A stretch of DNA of 64,000 nt from Pseudoalteromonas fuliginea (GCF_000690055.1 NZ_JJNZ01000030.1:1-64000); one strand, 5' to 3'. Shown: positions 36,248-45,996, numbered from the stretch's first letter. The notes: generated from the letters alone by a model not told the origin. Made by a program: numbers and translations.

Positions 36248-36739
36248 TTGATTATGTCCCTTGGTAACATACGATTAGTAAAATATATTGTCCCAATACT
36301 TTTACTGTGTGCAAATAATGTCTGGTCTTGCTCAAAGTATGCAGAGATGGTTCAAACGGCTGACTTGAGTGAGGTCGGCGAACTTGCCCGACGAGAATTG
36401 GGACATGAACTTATGAGGGAGTATGATTTCCCAAGTAAGGTATTGAAGAGACTGATGAATAATGAAATGGAATTTGAAAAAAGTAATATTTTTCATAAAT
36501 ATGGGGATGTTTTGCTTGATATGGCTGTTTATCGTTCAAACTATGAAGGTGTCAGGTATTTGCTAAGTAACGACATATCCTTATTTTCAAAACGGAGATT
36601 TATAGAAAGCCCAATATTTGTTGCTACAAGTGCTAAGGACAAAAAAATGTTAAAGTTACTATTAGAAATGACAAGCTCTGAACATACTCAATTGTTTAAA
36701 ATGGCAAATAAATATATTGATTGTGCTAACTCTTTGTAA
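36248..36739 (+). CDS. Ankyrin-like secreted hypothetical protein
   Basis: About 163 residues. The start may be TTG 36248 (AGGAG 7 nt upstream) or ATG 36254. The N-terminus is a signal peptide (VKYIVPILLLCANNVWSC), possibly a lipoprotein. The C-terminal half resembles ankyrin repeats (LLDMAVYRSNYEGVRYLLSNDISLF and ESPIFVATSAKDKKMLKLLLEM). It is flanked on both sides by copies C and D of the repeat, so it looks like a small cargo gene within this accessory block. Function unknown. Confidence 0.6.
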   Translation: MIMSLGNIRLVKYIVPILLLCANNVWSCSKYAEMVQTADLSEVGELARRELGHELMREYDFPSKVLKRLMNNEMEFEKSNIFHKYGDVLLDMAVYRSNYEGVRYLLSNDISLFSKRRFIESPIFVATSAKDKKMLKLLLEMTSSEHTQLFKMANKYIDCANSL

Positions 36740-36754
36740 GGTTAAGTAGTTTCA

Positions 36755-36828
36755 TAAAAAATTAACGTGGCACCCATCTTAATTAGGATAGTTTTGCTTG
36801 TTAAAAATAGGTGCCTGTCTTGCTTAAT
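36755..36828. repeat. Repeat motif, copy D, with imperfect inverted partner
   Basis: AAAAAATTAACGTG then GCACCCATCTTAATT at 36755-36784. About 20 bp further on, AATAGGTGCCTGTCTTGC resembles the inverse of the same motif. It directly abuts the duplicated ppiC end. Confidence 0.65.
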
Positions 36829-36833
36829 ATCTA

Positions 36834-36935
36834 CCACAGTTCGATAAGGTTGCATTTAAAGGCGAAATTTTAGAACCCCACCTAGTTAAAACCAAATTTG
36901 GCTGGCATGTAATTAAAGTACTTTATCGTACTTAG
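36834..36935 (+). pseudogene. Truncated duplicate of the ppiC 3' end
   Basis: 33 codons plus stop reading PQFDKVAFKGEILEPHLV and on to [12 protein letters not shown], colinear with the end of the intact ppiC at 31642-31920 with only a few amino-acid changes (Ile to Val, Ala to Glu) and several silent differences. No start or N-terminal half is present; the homology begins just after repeat copy D. It ends in its own terminator. This is a partial gene duplication or the scar of a recombination event. Confidence 0.9.
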
Positions 36936-36972
36936 TTTATTTTTAAGTAAGAAGTAGTCTGCGCTATATAGA

Positions 36973-36999
36973 AGAAGGCTGCAATAAGCAGCCTTTTTT
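36973..36999 (+). terminator. Terminator after the ppiC fragment
   Basis: An 8-bp stem AAGGCTGC / GCAGCCTT with loop AATAA is followed by a T-run. Confidence 0.85.
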
Positions 37000-37021
37000 A
37001 GTTTTAAACTTTATTTGTATA

Positions 37022-37681
37022 TTAAGCGTCTTGCTTGGCTTCTTCTTCACTAATTTGTTTTAGTGCTTGAATGAATGATTCGCTTGGTTGTCCGCCAGTA
37101 AGTGCATACTTATCGTTTATGATAAATGTAGGTACTGACGTAATACCCATTTGTTTAAAGTTGTCTTGCTCTTGGCGTACGTCTTGTACGTATTTGTCTG
37201 AATGTAGAATACCGCGCGCAGTTTCTTTATCAAGACCTACTTTTTCAACAACGTCGAGTAGTGCTTCTTCTTGATTTAAGTATTTTAAATCAGTGAAGTG
37301 CGCTTCAAAAAAGGCAAGTTTTAATTCGGTTTGCTTACCTTCTTCACGTGCCCACATTAATAAACGATGCAAATCAAAGCTGTTGATCATGATGCGTTTG
37401 CCATCAAAATTAAAGGTGAATCCAGCACGCTTTCCTGCTTCGAACATGTTTTTACGATTTTCGTCGCCTTGCTCTTCTGTTAGGTTGTACTTTTGCATTA
37501 AATGTTCGTTTAAGTCTTGACCTTCAATTGGCATATCTGGGTTTAGTTCAAAAGGATGCCACGTAATATCTGCGCTCATTTCGTCTTTGAGTTGCTCTAG
37601 TGCAGTTTCTAGGTTTTTATAACCCACTACACACCAAGGGCACATTACGTCTGAGACGATATCAATTTTAAAGTTTTTCAT
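37022..37681 (-). CDS. FrnE-like DsbA-family oxidoreductase
   Basis: A 219-residue cytoplasmic thioredoxin-fold protein with no signal peptide. The active site is CPWC (residues 14-17, in SDVMCPWCVVGY), and the cis-Pro loop SVPTFIIN is present near residue 190. The family (FrnE, 2-hydroxychromene-2-carboxylate isomerase/DsbA-like) catalyses dithiol-disulfide exchange and is linked to oxidative stress in some bacteria. It is a single gene at the right border of the accessory block. Confidence 0.9.
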   Translation of the reverse strand: MKNFKIDIVSDVMCPWCVVGYKNLETALEQLKDEMSADITWHPFELNPDMPIEGQDLNEHLMQKYNLTEEQGDENRKNMFEAGKRAGFTFNFDGKRIMINSFDLHRLLMWAREEGKQTELKLAFFEAHFTDLKYLNQEEALLDVVEKVGLDKETARGILHSDKYVQDVRQEQDNFKQMGITSVPTFIINDKYALTGGQPSESFIQALKQISEEEAKQDA

Positions 37682-37757
37682 ATTTATCCTTTTGAGGATT
37701 GCTTTGGTATAACAGGGGATATTGGGATGAACTGCACTTTATCAATACCAAACTAAA

Positions 37758-37781
37758 AAGAGCAGCTAAACAGCTGCTCTT
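37758..37781 (-). terminator. Hairpin upstream of the FrnE-like gene's promoter, after the M24 peptidase region
   Basis: A perfect 10-bp stem AAGAGCAGCT / AGCTGCTCTT with loop AAAC, just downstream of the minus-strand M24 peptidase gene. The T-tract is weak. Confidence 0.6.
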
Positions 37782-37795
37782 GAAGGTATTCAGTT

Positions 37796-39016
37796 TTAAG
37801 CGTTAAGCCCAAATGGGTCGTCAATGCTATAACTTGGTTGTGTAAACCAATGAGGGCCGTTGTCGGTCATGTAAAAATGATCTTCTAAACGCACGCCAAA
37901 TTCATCGGGTATAACTAACATTGGTTCGTTACTAAAGCACATGCCAGGGGCAAGTGGGGTTTTATCACCGCCAACTAAATATGGCCATTCATGAATGTCT
38001 AGCCCAATGCCGTGCCCCGTTCGATGCGGGCAACCCGGTGTTTGGTACTGCGGGCCTAGCCCTTGCGCTGCTAAATAGTTACGTGCGCCCGCGTCAACGT
38101 CTTCGCACGTAGCACCAATTTTAGCTGCATTAAATGCCGCCATTTGCGCTGCTTTTTCATGATCCCAAAACATACGTTGGCGCATTGTTGGTTCGCCAAA
38201 TACATAGGTACGGGTTATATCTGATAGGTAATCGTGTACTTTACAGCCAGTATCAATTAGTACCATATCGCCTTTTTTAAGTATTTGGGCATCTTTAACA
38301 CCGTGCGGGAAAGACGTTGCAACACCAAATAAAACAATACAAAAATAGTTACCTGGTGCACCTACTTTTTGGTGTGCTTGCTTAATAAAAGCTTCTACTT
38401 CGGTGGTGGTTATTCCCTCATAAAGCATGCTTGCTGTGGCTTGATGTACGGCTAAGGTCATGTCCATCGCGCGTTGCATTAAGCTAAGTTCATGAACTGA
38501 TTTATGCATACGGCAATGCGCCGTTACAGGTTGTGCATTTATGAGGGTTAAACCCATTTGTGCTTTATTAATGCCGTCGAATATAAAAAATTGTGCGCTT
38601 TCATCAATGCCAATAGTTGCGTTTTCATTAATGTTTAACTTTTTTAATACTTCGACAAAAAGTGCATAAGGATTTTCGTGCTCTTGCCACCCATGAATAG
38701 GCCCATCTATTACTTTAAACCCGTTTAGTGAACCAATTTCGAAATAAGGCGCAATGTATTGTACTTCACCAAGGGCGGGTAATATCGCGCCAACCATACG
38801 TTCGCTCGCGTACCATTTCATGCCTGTAAAGTAGGTAAGGTTGGTGCCAGCGTTTAAATAAATTGCATCTATGTTGTTTGCTAGCATATACGCTTGAGCC
38901 TTGGCTATGCGCTCTAAATGTTCGTCAGCTGCGATAGGGGTCAGCGTTTGCGTCATGTTACTTAGGCTTGCCAGCGCTTGCTCGCTTGATTGTGTACCTA
39001 TACCTATGGTGGTCAT
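37796..39016 (-). CDS. M24 family Xaa-Pro aminopeptidase-like peptidase
   Basis: A 406-residue creatinase/aminopeptidase P fold protein. The N-terminal creatinase-like domain is followed by the pita-bread catalytic domain with the dinuclear metal ligands visible: LIDTGCK and SDITRTY (Asp residues), HRTGHGIG (His), CFSNEPML (Glu) and VRLEDHFY (Glu). It probably removes an N-terminal residue preceding proline, or hydrolyses Xaa-Pro dipeptides. No signal peptide. Confidence 0.92.
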   Translation of the reverse strand: MTTIGIGTQSSEQALASLSNMTQTLTPIAADEHLERIAKAQAYMLANNIDAIYLNAGTNLTYFTGMKWYASERMVGAILPALGEVQYIAPYFEIGSLNGFKVIDGPIHGWQEHENPYALFVEVLKKLNINENATIGIDESAQFFIFDGINKAQMGLTLINAQPVTAHCRMHKSVHELSLMQRAMDMTLAVHQATASMLYEGITTTEVEAFIKQAHQKVGAPGNYFCIVLFGVATSFPHGVKDAQILKKGDMVLIDTGCKVHDYLSDITRTYVFGEPTMRQRMFWDHEKAAQMAAFNAAKIGATCEDVDAGARNYLAAQGLGPQYQTPGCPHRTGHGIGLDIHEWPYLVGGDKTPLAPGMCFSNEPMLVIPDEFGVRLEDHFYMTDNGPHWFTQPSYSIDDPFGLNA

Positions 39017-39117
39017 GTTTTTCTCCTTGGATTTTTAGCTAGTGTGATTAATACCAAGGTAAAATTCAATGTTATGCGATAAGAGGCTATTAGTTTATAG
39101 CCTCTTAAAATGGCATA

Positions 39118-39726
39118 TTATTTTTTAGCGTAAGGTAAACGCGTGAGTTTATTACTTGTGTGGTAGCTATCAAGCCCGGTTACTGCCACCGTTTCAATAG
39201 CCTGTAAATCTAAAAAGCCATCACTTTGAAGTGCTACTTCATCTAAATACACATCAGTGATTTCACCGATTACAAGCTCTGTGCCATTGATGGCTAAATG
39301 TTGGTTTTCTACAAATTTAACCGAGTACTTTAAGCGGCTTTCTTTAACAAAAGGCGCTGCAAAGTCGTTTAAGTATTCGGGCGTTAACCCCGTCGTATCA
39401 AACTCAGACTCATTTTTATCGTAACGAGCTGAAGTTTGATGGGCTTGCTTATAAATCGCTTTATTAACCTGGTTAATGGTGTAACTACCTGTTTCGATTA
39501 TGTTTTCGAACGTATGTCGAGGCGCGCTATTTGGTCGCATTATCATGCCAACTAGCGGAGGGTGAGCACCTAAATGAATAACAGAGCTAACAATGGCGAG
39601 ATTAGTATTGCCTTGTTTGTCTTGCGTGCCAATTAAGTTGGCGCTTTTAAAACCCGAAAGCGAATTAATTAAATGAGTACGGGTGTGTTTTTCAAGTGCG
39701 TTTATGCGCTCTTTAGTAAAATGCAT
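39118..39726 (-). CDS. Flavin reductase family protein
   Basis: A 202-residue FMN-binding split-barrel protein. The flavin-binding pattern is visible: GTQDKQGNTNLAIVSSVIHLGAHPP and IMRPNSAPRHTFENI, with a YTIN motif after it. It could supply reduced flavin to a monooxygenase or act as an independent reductase. It is the last gene of a likely three-gene minus-strand unit (DUF393, SDR, flavin reductase), 9 bp after the SDR gene. Confidence 0.87.
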   Translation of the reverse strand: MHFTKERINALEKHTRTHLINSLSGFKSANLIGTQDKQGNTNLAIVSSVIHLGAHPPLVGMIMRPNSAPRHTFENIIETGSYTINQVNKAIYKQAHQTSARYDKNESEFDTTGLTPEYLNDFAAPFVKESRLKYSVKFVENQHLAINGTELVIGEITDVYLDEVALQSDGFLDLQAIETVAVTGLDSYHTSNKLTRLPYAKK

Positions 39727-39735
39727 TAAAGGTCC

Positions 39736-40458
39736 TTACCACGGTATAGTTTCGCCTTGCCAATCTAAGTAGGCAGGCTCACCATTGAGTTCTAAATGAG
39801 GGTTATTAAAAGTAAGTGTAAAAAGCTGCTTAGCTACAAATTCAGCTGTAAAGAGTTTTCCTGCGGGTACGTTTTTTTGAAATGGCTTTGAAAGCGCAGT
39901 ATCAGTAGTCCCTGGGTGAAATAAAACGAGCTTGGTATTTTTAGCTCGGCGTGCAAGCTCAATCGCTGCGGTTTTAAATAGCATGTTAAGCGCAGCCTTG
40001 GAGGCGCGATACGTATACCAACCGCCTAATTTATTGTCGTTAATGCTGCCCACACGCGCACTGAGTGCTGTAATAGTACACTGCGTTTTATGTGTTAAAA
40101 GCGGCAAAATACTCTGCAAGCAAAGTAGGGGAGTTAGGGTGTTTGAATTTAGAAGTTGGCTAAAATAATCAGCGTCTAAATCCTCCAGCTTTTTTTCGGG
40201 CATATGAGTTTCGTTGTGCAGTGTACCATTGAATATAATAACTTGTTGTATATCGGCATTTTGCGCTTTTAGGTAATTAGTAACGCGCGCTAAACTTTGT
40301 TTTGTGTAGTCAGTATGCAGGTGGACAACACTTGAGTCAGATTCAATACTTTTTGAACTAATACAAACGATCTGATGAGTAGGCGTGTTTATTTGTAGAT
40401 GTTCTATATATGCATTTGCTATGGCACTGCTTGCGCCGAATAAAACAATGGTTTTCAT
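39736..40458 (-). CDS. Short-chain dehydrogenase (SDR)
   Basis: A 240-residue SDR. The nucleotide-binding start is LFGASSAIANAYI; the NNAG-equivalent is FNGTLH; the active-site Ser lies in ALSAR and the Tyr-Lys pair in YTYRASKAALN. It resembles C-factor-like (CsgA-type) SDRs. The reaction is unknown. It overlaps the DUF393 gene by 4 bp (ATGA) and precedes the flavin reductase by 9 bp. Confidence 0.88.
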   Translation of the reverse strand: MKTIVLFGASSAIANAYIEHLQINTPTHQIVCISSKSIESDSSVVHLHTDYTKQSLARVTNYLKAQNADIQQVIIFNGTLHNETHMPEKKLEDLDADYFSQLLNSNTLTPLLCLQSILPLLTHKTQCTITALSARVGSINDNKLGGWYTYRASKAALNMLFKTAAIELARRAKNTKLVLFHPGTTDTALSKPFQKNVPAGKLFTAEFVAKQLFTLTFNNPHLELNGEPAYLDWQGETIPW

Positions 40459-40853
40459 TTATCACCTTTTGCTTTTAGTCCACATTGGCCGTTACTGCAC
40501 TGAGTATTTGGCATTAAAAAGCGACTGATGGGGTGCCGATACTTAGCAAATAACAGGTATCCGCAGTCAGCGAAAAAGCGAATTATTGGCAAGCGAAAAA
40601 TTTTCAACCAGCCGTGTTTACCCACTAATTTCCATGCTTCGTACGTTACATCAAGCCCGTAAATCATTTCACCTGATAGCTTTTGAGCTTGCAGATAAGT
40701 CATTGCTTGGTCTTTATCAATATACGAGTAGCGCTCACTAAAGTCGCTCGCGTTAAGATCTTCAAGCGTAATTAGATTTTTAGAATCAGCGTGTTTTAGT
40801 TGCTGCATTTCGGTGCTGCAAAGGGGGCAGTTACCATCGTAAAAAATTATCAT
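40455..40853 (-). CDS. DCC-family thiol-disulfide oxidoreductase (DUF393)
   Basis: A 132-residue DUF393 protein with the characteristic FYDGNCPLC motif at residues 4-12. Its C-terminus adds a second pair (CSNGQCG). It opens the DUF393/SDR/flavin-reductase unit and overlaps the SDR start by 4 bp. It is clearly different in sequence from the other DUF393 protein at 31117. Confidence 0.88.
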   Translation of the reverse strand: MIIFYDGNCPLCSTEMQQLKHADSKNLITLEDLNASDFSERYSYIDKDQAMTYLQAQKLSGEMIYGLDVTYEAWKLVGKHGWLKIFRLPIIRFFADCGYLLFAKYRHPISRFLMPNTQCSNGQCGLKAKGDK

Positions 40854-40973
40854 GTGGGTGCTTTGTGATTATTTTATATATATTTTTTTACGACAAGACA
40901 TTGCAAATGGATCTATTAAATATCCCTACATGATGATATTAATAGTGCCCTACGAAATAAAGGAGAATGAGAA

Positions 40974-43619
40974 ATGAGTGAACAATACGCCGCCTTGCGA
41001 GGTAATGTAAATTTATTAGGGCAACTTCTAGGACAAACAATTAAAGATGCTCAAGGCCAAGCTATTTTAGATAAAGTAGAAGAAATTCGGGCTTTATCTA
41101 AATCATCTCGCAGTGGTAATGAAGACGACAGACAAGCGCTAATAGATGTTTTACATGCGCTTAGTGATGAAGAGCTTTTGCCGGTTGCCCGTTCATTTAA
41201 TCATTTTTTAAACCTTGCTAATGTAGCAGAACAATTTCATACCGTTTCGCGTTTTAATGACGTTGGCCTTGGTCAACAAAACCCTCTCACTCAAACATTA
41301 AAAACGTTAGTTACAAAAGCAGAACAAGGCCAGCTAGATAGTAATCATTTGGCCGAAACACTCTCAAAACTCCACATAAACTTAGTATTAACCGCTCACC
41401 CAACCGAGGTGACGCGCCGTACTATCATTAATAAACATGTTGAACTAAGTGATTGCTTAGCGTCGCTTGAGCGAAAAGATAACTTACCGCTAGAGCGAGA
41501 TGCTATTTTAAATCGTATTGAACAGCTTATTAGTCAGGCTTGGCATACCGACGACATTCGTCGCTCTCGCCCAACGCCAGTTGATGAAGCTAAATGGGGT
41601 TATGCGGTAATCGAAAACAGTCTATGGCACGCTGTTCCGCGCTTTTTACGTGAATTTTCAGCCAATGTTAAAGAGCAATTGAACTTAGATCTACCAAAAG
41701 ATTACAGCCCGATTGAGTTCACATCTTGGATGGGTGGAGACCGTGATGGAAATCCATTTGTAACATCGCAGGTTACAGCAGAAGTGCTTGACCATGGTCG
41801 TTGGATGGCGCTTAACTTATATATTCAAGATTTAAAAACGTTATGCGCTGAACTCTCTATGTCAGATGCCAGTGATGAGCTTATTGAGTTGGCAGGTCAA
41901 GACTTTGAACCATACAGAGCGGTGATCAAAAAGCTTAAAAACCAAGTTGCAGAAACAGTAGCTCATCTTGGCGCTAAAATTAAAAATAAGCGTAGCGATT
42001 CACAAGATTTAATTACCGATATTAATCAGCTTAAACACCCTGTAGAGGTCTGCTATCGCTCGTTATTAAAGTGTAATATGAAAGTCGTTGCTGATGGCTT
42101 ATTGCTTGATTTACTGTACCGTATTAATAGCTTTGGCTTGCGTTTAGCTAAACTCGATGTGCGCCAAGATTCGTCTCGCCACAGCGATGTGTTTTCAGAG
42201 CTGACGCGTTATTTAGGTTTAGGCGACTACAACCAATGGCAAGAGCAAGACAAACAAGCTTTTTTACTTACTGAGCTTAACTCTCGCAGACCGCTTATTC
42301 CAAAACATTGGCAACCAAGCCCTGATGTTCAAGAAGTGCTAGACACCTTTGATGTGATTGCTAAGCAAGACGAACAAACATTTGGCTTGTATATTATTTC
42401 GATGGCGCGAACAGCATCAGACATTTTAGCAGTACAATTATTGCTAAAAGAAAGCGGCTGTAGCTTTGATTTACCAGTAGCACCGTTGTTTGAAACACTC
42501 GACGATTTAAACGCAGGCAGTGATGTAATTACTACATTACTTGATAATGTTTGGTATCGCGGGCACATTAAAAACACCCAAAATGTAATGATTGGTTACT
42601 CTGATTCTGCTAAAGATGCCGGCATGATGGCAGCAGGTTGGGCCCAGTACGAAGCAATGGATAAGCTAGTACAGCTTGCTGATGCTCGTGGTATTGAGCT
42701 TGTTTTATTCCACGGACGTGGTGGCACAGTAGGGCGTGGTGGGGCACCTGCTGCACAAGCGCTGCATTCACAACCGCCAGGTTCGTTAAAAGGGGGGTTG
42801 CGTGTAACCGAGCAAGGCGAGATGATCCGCTTTAAATTTGGTTTACCCGATGTAGCACTGCAAAGCTTAAATATTTACGCAGGCGCGGTACTACAAAGTA
42901 ACTTATTACCGCCGCCGGAGCCAAAACCGCAGTGGCGCGAAGTAATGAAGCTAATAAGTGAGGAGTCGTGTGAACACTACCGTAATGTAGTTCGCCACGA
43001 TGAAAACTTTGTACCTTACTTTAGAATGGCAACACCTGAGCTTGAGTTGTCTAAGTTACCGCTTGGCTCGCGTCCTGCAAAACGTAATCCTAATGGTGGC
43101 GTTGAAAGCCTGCGTGCTATTCCATGGATTTTTGCGTGGAGCCAAAACCGTTTAATGCTACCTGCATGGTTAGGTGCGTTAACTGGCTTAAAAGCTGCGC
43201 TTAATAAGTACGGCGCAGAAACACTCAACGAAATGAGCTTACAGTGGCCGTTCTTTAGATCGCGCCTAGAAATGTTAGAAATGGTATTTAGTAAAGCCGA
43301 TTGCTGGTTGAGTGAGCATTACGATAATGCGCTGGTGGAAGATATGTACAAACCATTGGGTGTAACACTTCGTAAAGAGCTTCAAGAAGCGATTAGCTTG
43401 GTGCAATCACTTAGCCCACAAAAAAGCCTACTCGCCGAACAACCTTGGATTAAGGAGTCGATTAGTTTACGTAATCCTTACACCGATCCACTTAACCTAT
43501 TACAGGTTGAGCTTTTACGCCGTGCTCGCTCAGAGGAAAAACGAAACGAAGGTGACATTGATAATGCGTTAATGATCACGATGACAGGTATAGCTGCAGG
43601 TATGCGTAATACCGGCTAA
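40974..43619 (+). CDS. ppc: Phosphoenolpyruvate carboxylase
   Basis: An 881-residue PEP carboxylase, the full family length. The two active-site signatures are [13 protein letters not shown] (about residue 137) and [11 protein letters not shown] (about 542), plus the glycine-rich [14 protein letters not shown] and the C-terminal [10 protein letters not shown]. It forms oxaloacetate from PEP and bicarbonate to refill the TCA cycle. AAGGAG lies before the ATG; another ATG at 40968 is out of frame. A strong terminator follows. Confidence 0.97.
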   Translation: MSEQYAALRGNVNLLGQLLGQTIKDAQGQAILDKVEEIRALSKSSRSGNEDDRQALIDVLHALSDEELLPVARSFNHFLNLANVAEQFHTVSRFNDVGLGQQNPLTQTLKTLVTKAEQGQLDSNHLAETLSKLHINLVLTAHPTEVTRRTIINKHVELSDCLASLERKDNLPLERDAILNRIEQLISQAWHTDDIRRSRPTPVDEAKWGYAVIENSLWHAVPRFLREFSANVKEQLNLDLPKDYSPIEFTSWMGGDRDGNPFVTSQVTAEVLDHGRWMALNLYIQDLKTLCAELSMSDASDELIELAGQDFEPYRAVIKKLKNQVAETVAHLGAKIKNKRSDSQDLITDINQLKHPVEVCYRSLLKCNMKVVADGLLLDLLYRINSFGLRLAKLDVRQDSSRHSDVFSELTRYLGLGDYNQWQEQDKQAFLLTELNSRRPLIPKHWQPSPDVQEVLDTFDVIAKQDEQTFGLYIISMARTASDILAVQLLLKESGCSFDLPVAPLFETLDDLNAGSDVITTLLDNVWYRGHIKNTQNVMIGYSDSAKDAGMMAAGWAQYEAMDKLVQLADARGIELVLFHGRGGTVGRGGAPAAQALHSQPPGSLKGGLRVTEQGEMIRFKFGLPDVALQSLNIYAGAVLQSNLLPPPEPKPQWREVMKLISEESCEHYRNVVRHDENFVPYFRMATPELELSKLPLGSRPAKRNPNGGVESLRAIPWIFAWSQNRLMLPAWLGALTGLKAALNKYGAETLNEMSLQWPFFRSRLEMLEMVFSKADCWLSEHYDNALVEDMYKPLGVTLRKELQEAISLVQSLSPQKSLLAEQPWIKESISLRNPYTDPLNLLQVELLRRARSEEKRNEGDIDNALMITMTGIAAGMRNTG

Positions 43620-43652
43620 CACTTTATTTTGTTAGGTATACCTATTAGTATT

Positions 43653-43684
43653 AAAAGGGAGCACGCGATGTGCTCCCTTTTTTT
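43653..43684 (+). terminator. Terminator of ppc
   Basis: A 12-bp perfect stem AAAAGGGAGCAC / GTGCTCCCTTTT, loop GCGAT, followed by a T-run. Confidence 0.9.
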
Positions 43685-43755
43685 GCGTTAAATAGGCTGG
43701 TATTTAACACCCTAACCTTTTAAACTACTTAGCCATTGAATAATTAAAAAATATT

Positions 43756-44682
43756 ATGGCTTCAGCAACTTTTACTGTACAGCAAGATACAGCACTTACA
43801 AATTCGCACTTCACATTAAGCGTAGCGCAAACAGCGTCATTACGTAGTCAATTAAAATCACAACGTGGCATATTAAATTCTAATAATATTAAAGTATTAT
43901 GCGCGCAACTCAATGTGTCTGATGATGTATTACTACAAGGTTTAGTACCTTTAGCTTCTGAGTATGCCGTTGCGCCAGTGTCAGATTTTCATGTAGGCGC
44001 AATTGTTAAAGCGCTTGATGAAAAGGGTGAGGTAAACTTTTACTTTGGTGCGAATGTAGAGTTTGATCATCAAGCATTGAGTTTAGTGGTTCATGCAGAG
44101 CAATCGGCTATAAATAACGCATGGTTAAACGGCGCTAAAAAAATAGTTAAAATTGCTATTAGCGATGCGCCTTGTGGGTATTGTCGCCAGTTTATGAACG
44201 AACTAGCTGATGCGAAAGAGTTTGATATTTTACTTCCTGATCAGCAATTTAAACTTGCTGAATTACTGCCGCATTCATTTGGACCTACCGATTTAGGTAA
44301 CGAATTTAGCTTATTTAACCCAAAACCACAGCAAGGTAAGTTTAGCTTTGATGGCCTTGATGAAACCCTTGCGCGTTTTGCACTTAATGCGTATGTGCCT
44401 TACAGCCAAAACTTTAGCGCCGTAAAAATAAGTACATTTAGTGATGGTGACTTTTACGGAAGTTACGCAGAAAACGCAGCGTACAGCCCAAGCTTGTCGC
44501 CACTGCAAAGTGCACTAAGTCAGTTCTTTTTAGCTGGGCTTAGCTTTAACGAAAGTACGGTGAAGGGAATAACATTGCTCGAAACAGCGGGTCGTGAAAA
44601 CCAGTCGCAAGTGGCAAAAGCTGTACTTGCCAGTTTTACGCATTTACCAGCACTTAAAGTAATTAGCGCACCACTTAAATAG
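43756..44682 (+). CDS. cdd: Cytidine deaminase
   Basis: A 308-residue two-domain cytidine deaminase of the E. coli type. The catalytic zinc site is HAEQSAI (His, Glu) and PCGYCRQF (two Cys) in the first domain; the second is the degenerate C-terminal domain. It converts cytidine to uridine. The convergent udp gene next door encodes the following step of pyrimidine nucleoside salvage. Confidence 0.95.
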   Translation: MASATFTVQQDTALTNSHFTLSVAQTASLRSQLKSQRGILNSNNIKVLCAQLNVSDDVLLQGLVPLASEYAVAPVSDFHVGAIVKALDEKGEVNFYFGANVEFDHQALSLVVHAEQSAINNAWLNGAKKIVKIAISDAPCGYCRQFMNELADAKEFDILLPDQQFKLAELLPHSFGPTDLGNEFSLFNPKPQQGKFSFDGLDETLARFALNAYVPYSQNFSAVKISTFSDGDFYGSYAENAAYSPSLSPLQSALSQFFLAGLSFNESTVKGITLLETAGRENQSQVAKAVLASFTHLPALKVISAPLK

Positions 44683-44694
44683 TGGCTTGCATAC

Positions 44695-44724
44695 AATAAA
44701 GCACAGCCGGAGCTGTGCTTTATT
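44695..44724. terminator. Bidirectional terminator between cdd and udp
   Basis: A 13-bp perfect stem AATAAAGCACAGC / GCTGTGCTTTATT with loop CGGA between the convergent genes. Confidence 0.85.
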
Positions 44725-44776
44725 AAAGCGAGTCATTCTATCGAATTAAATAACTCACTAACTGCTATAATCTGTA

Positions 44777-45532
44777 TTAATCAAGTAATACTTTAGCTGC
44801 TTCTAATACGACTGCTACAGATTTACGCTCAATTTCACCGTGGTCTACATTTGGTATTTCTTGGCGAGTACGGTTAACAAGTACGCCTGCTACACATGCT
44901 GCTTGTAATCCAAGGGCTGCACACATAGTAAATAATGTTGCCGATTCCATTTCGTAGTTCATCACGCCCAATTTTTGCCACTCTTCGCAGCTACCTTGTA
45001 GTGATTTAGGAACGTAACCAGAGTGCGTATCGTAACGCTCTTGCCCTGGGTAGAATGTATCGCTTGATGCAGTAATACCAATATGAAAATCGATATTTAG
45101 GTTTTTACATGCTTGTACCATAGCTTGTGTTGCATAAAAGTCAGATACAGCAGGGTAGCTAAGTGGTGCAAAGTGTTGGCTAGCTCCATCTAAACGTACA
45201 GACGCTTGGCTAATTAAAATTTCGCCTTCGTTAATGTGTGGCTGAATTGCACCGGTTGTACCAATACGTAAAAATTTACGCACGCCAAGTTGTGCTAATT
45301 CTTCTACTGCAATCGACGTAGATGGACCACCAATACCTGTAGAACATATAACCACAGAGTGGCCGTTTAATTGACCTAAATAAACATGAAACTCGCGAGT
45401 TTGAGCAAGGCAGGTTGGGTTGTCTAGGAATTGTGAAATACGTGCTGCACGATCTGGATCGCCCGGTACAATCGCAAGTTTTGCACCTTTAAGATCGTCA
45501 ATACATAGTCCTAAGTGAAATACCTTTTCCAT
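44777..45532 (-). CDS. udp: Uridine phosphorylase
   Basis: A 251-residue nucleoside phosphorylase. The phosphate-binding N-terminal loop IVPGDPDRA, the family signature STGIGGPSTSIAVEEL, and the catalytic-region motifs NYEMESAT and RIGTTGAIQ match Udp. It splits uridine to uracil and ribose 1-phosphate. It pairs functionally with cdd, its convergent neighbour. Confidence 0.95.
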   Translation of the reverse strand: MEKVFHLGLCIDDLKGAKLAIVPGDPDRAARISQFLDNPTCLAQTREFHVYLGQLNGHSVVICSTGIGGPSTSIAVEELAQLGVRKFLRIGTTGAIQPHINEGEILISQASVRLDGASQHFAPLSYPAVSDFYATQAMVQACKNLNIDFHIGITASSDTFYPGQERYDTHSGYVPKSLQGSCEEWQKLGVMNYEMESATLFTMCAALGLQAACVAGVLVNRTRQEIPNVDHGEIERKSVAVVLEAAKVLLD

Positions 45533-45996
45533 AGCTAAGCCTTTTATAATAATTTGTTGTCAATCTAGCATCATTGCTAGAAACGTTTATTAAGTACAGG
45601 ACGATTGTCCGTTTTATCTTAACTCTTCCAATAAAGCCTTAATAATTTTAAGGGCTAATTTGATTTATTCACCAACTATGAATATTCACTCAAGTACTTA
45701 TATACGTAGCCTTGTTGCGCTGTTGACATGTTCAAGCAGACATAATAAGTATCACTCAAGCGCGTAACTACGATTAAATGGATGATTACAAAGTTTCATT
45801 AATATCAAATAAATTCAATGGCTTAATCTTGTAGTGAACACGTAAAAACTAACGTGTTTACTTATATTAAGCACTGACTTATTTAGCAAAGTGACATTTA
45901 TTTGAAGTTTAGGCACTTTTAGTGATTTTGCATAACTAATCAAAAGTAATCAAAACTAATTAGCTACGTACAGAATAAAAACCGAAGGAGTTTATT
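45533..45996. other. Long divergent intergenic region (udp / arginase-family gene)
   Basis: 464 bp without a recognised gene. It must hold the promoters of udp and of the arginase-family gene. The only structure seen is a short tandem repeat at 45936-45965. Confidence 0.45.
45936..45965 (+). promoter_or_regulatory. 10-bp tandem repeat before the arginase-family gene
   Basis: CTAATCAAAA, GTAATCAAAA, CTAATTAGCT follow one another, 31 bp before the start codon. Helical-turn spacing suggests cooperative binding sites of a regulator; unproven. Confidence 0.35.

Noticed and set aside
34300..36999. Toxin-antitoxin or phage defence island
   Set aside because: No toxin, nuclease, helicase, reverse transcriptase or other defence domain could be read in these proteins; only repeat-type and membrane features were seen.
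40968..40970. Alternative ATG upstream of ppc
   Set aside because: It is out of frame with ppc and closes quickly; the ATG at 40974 gives the family N-terminus.
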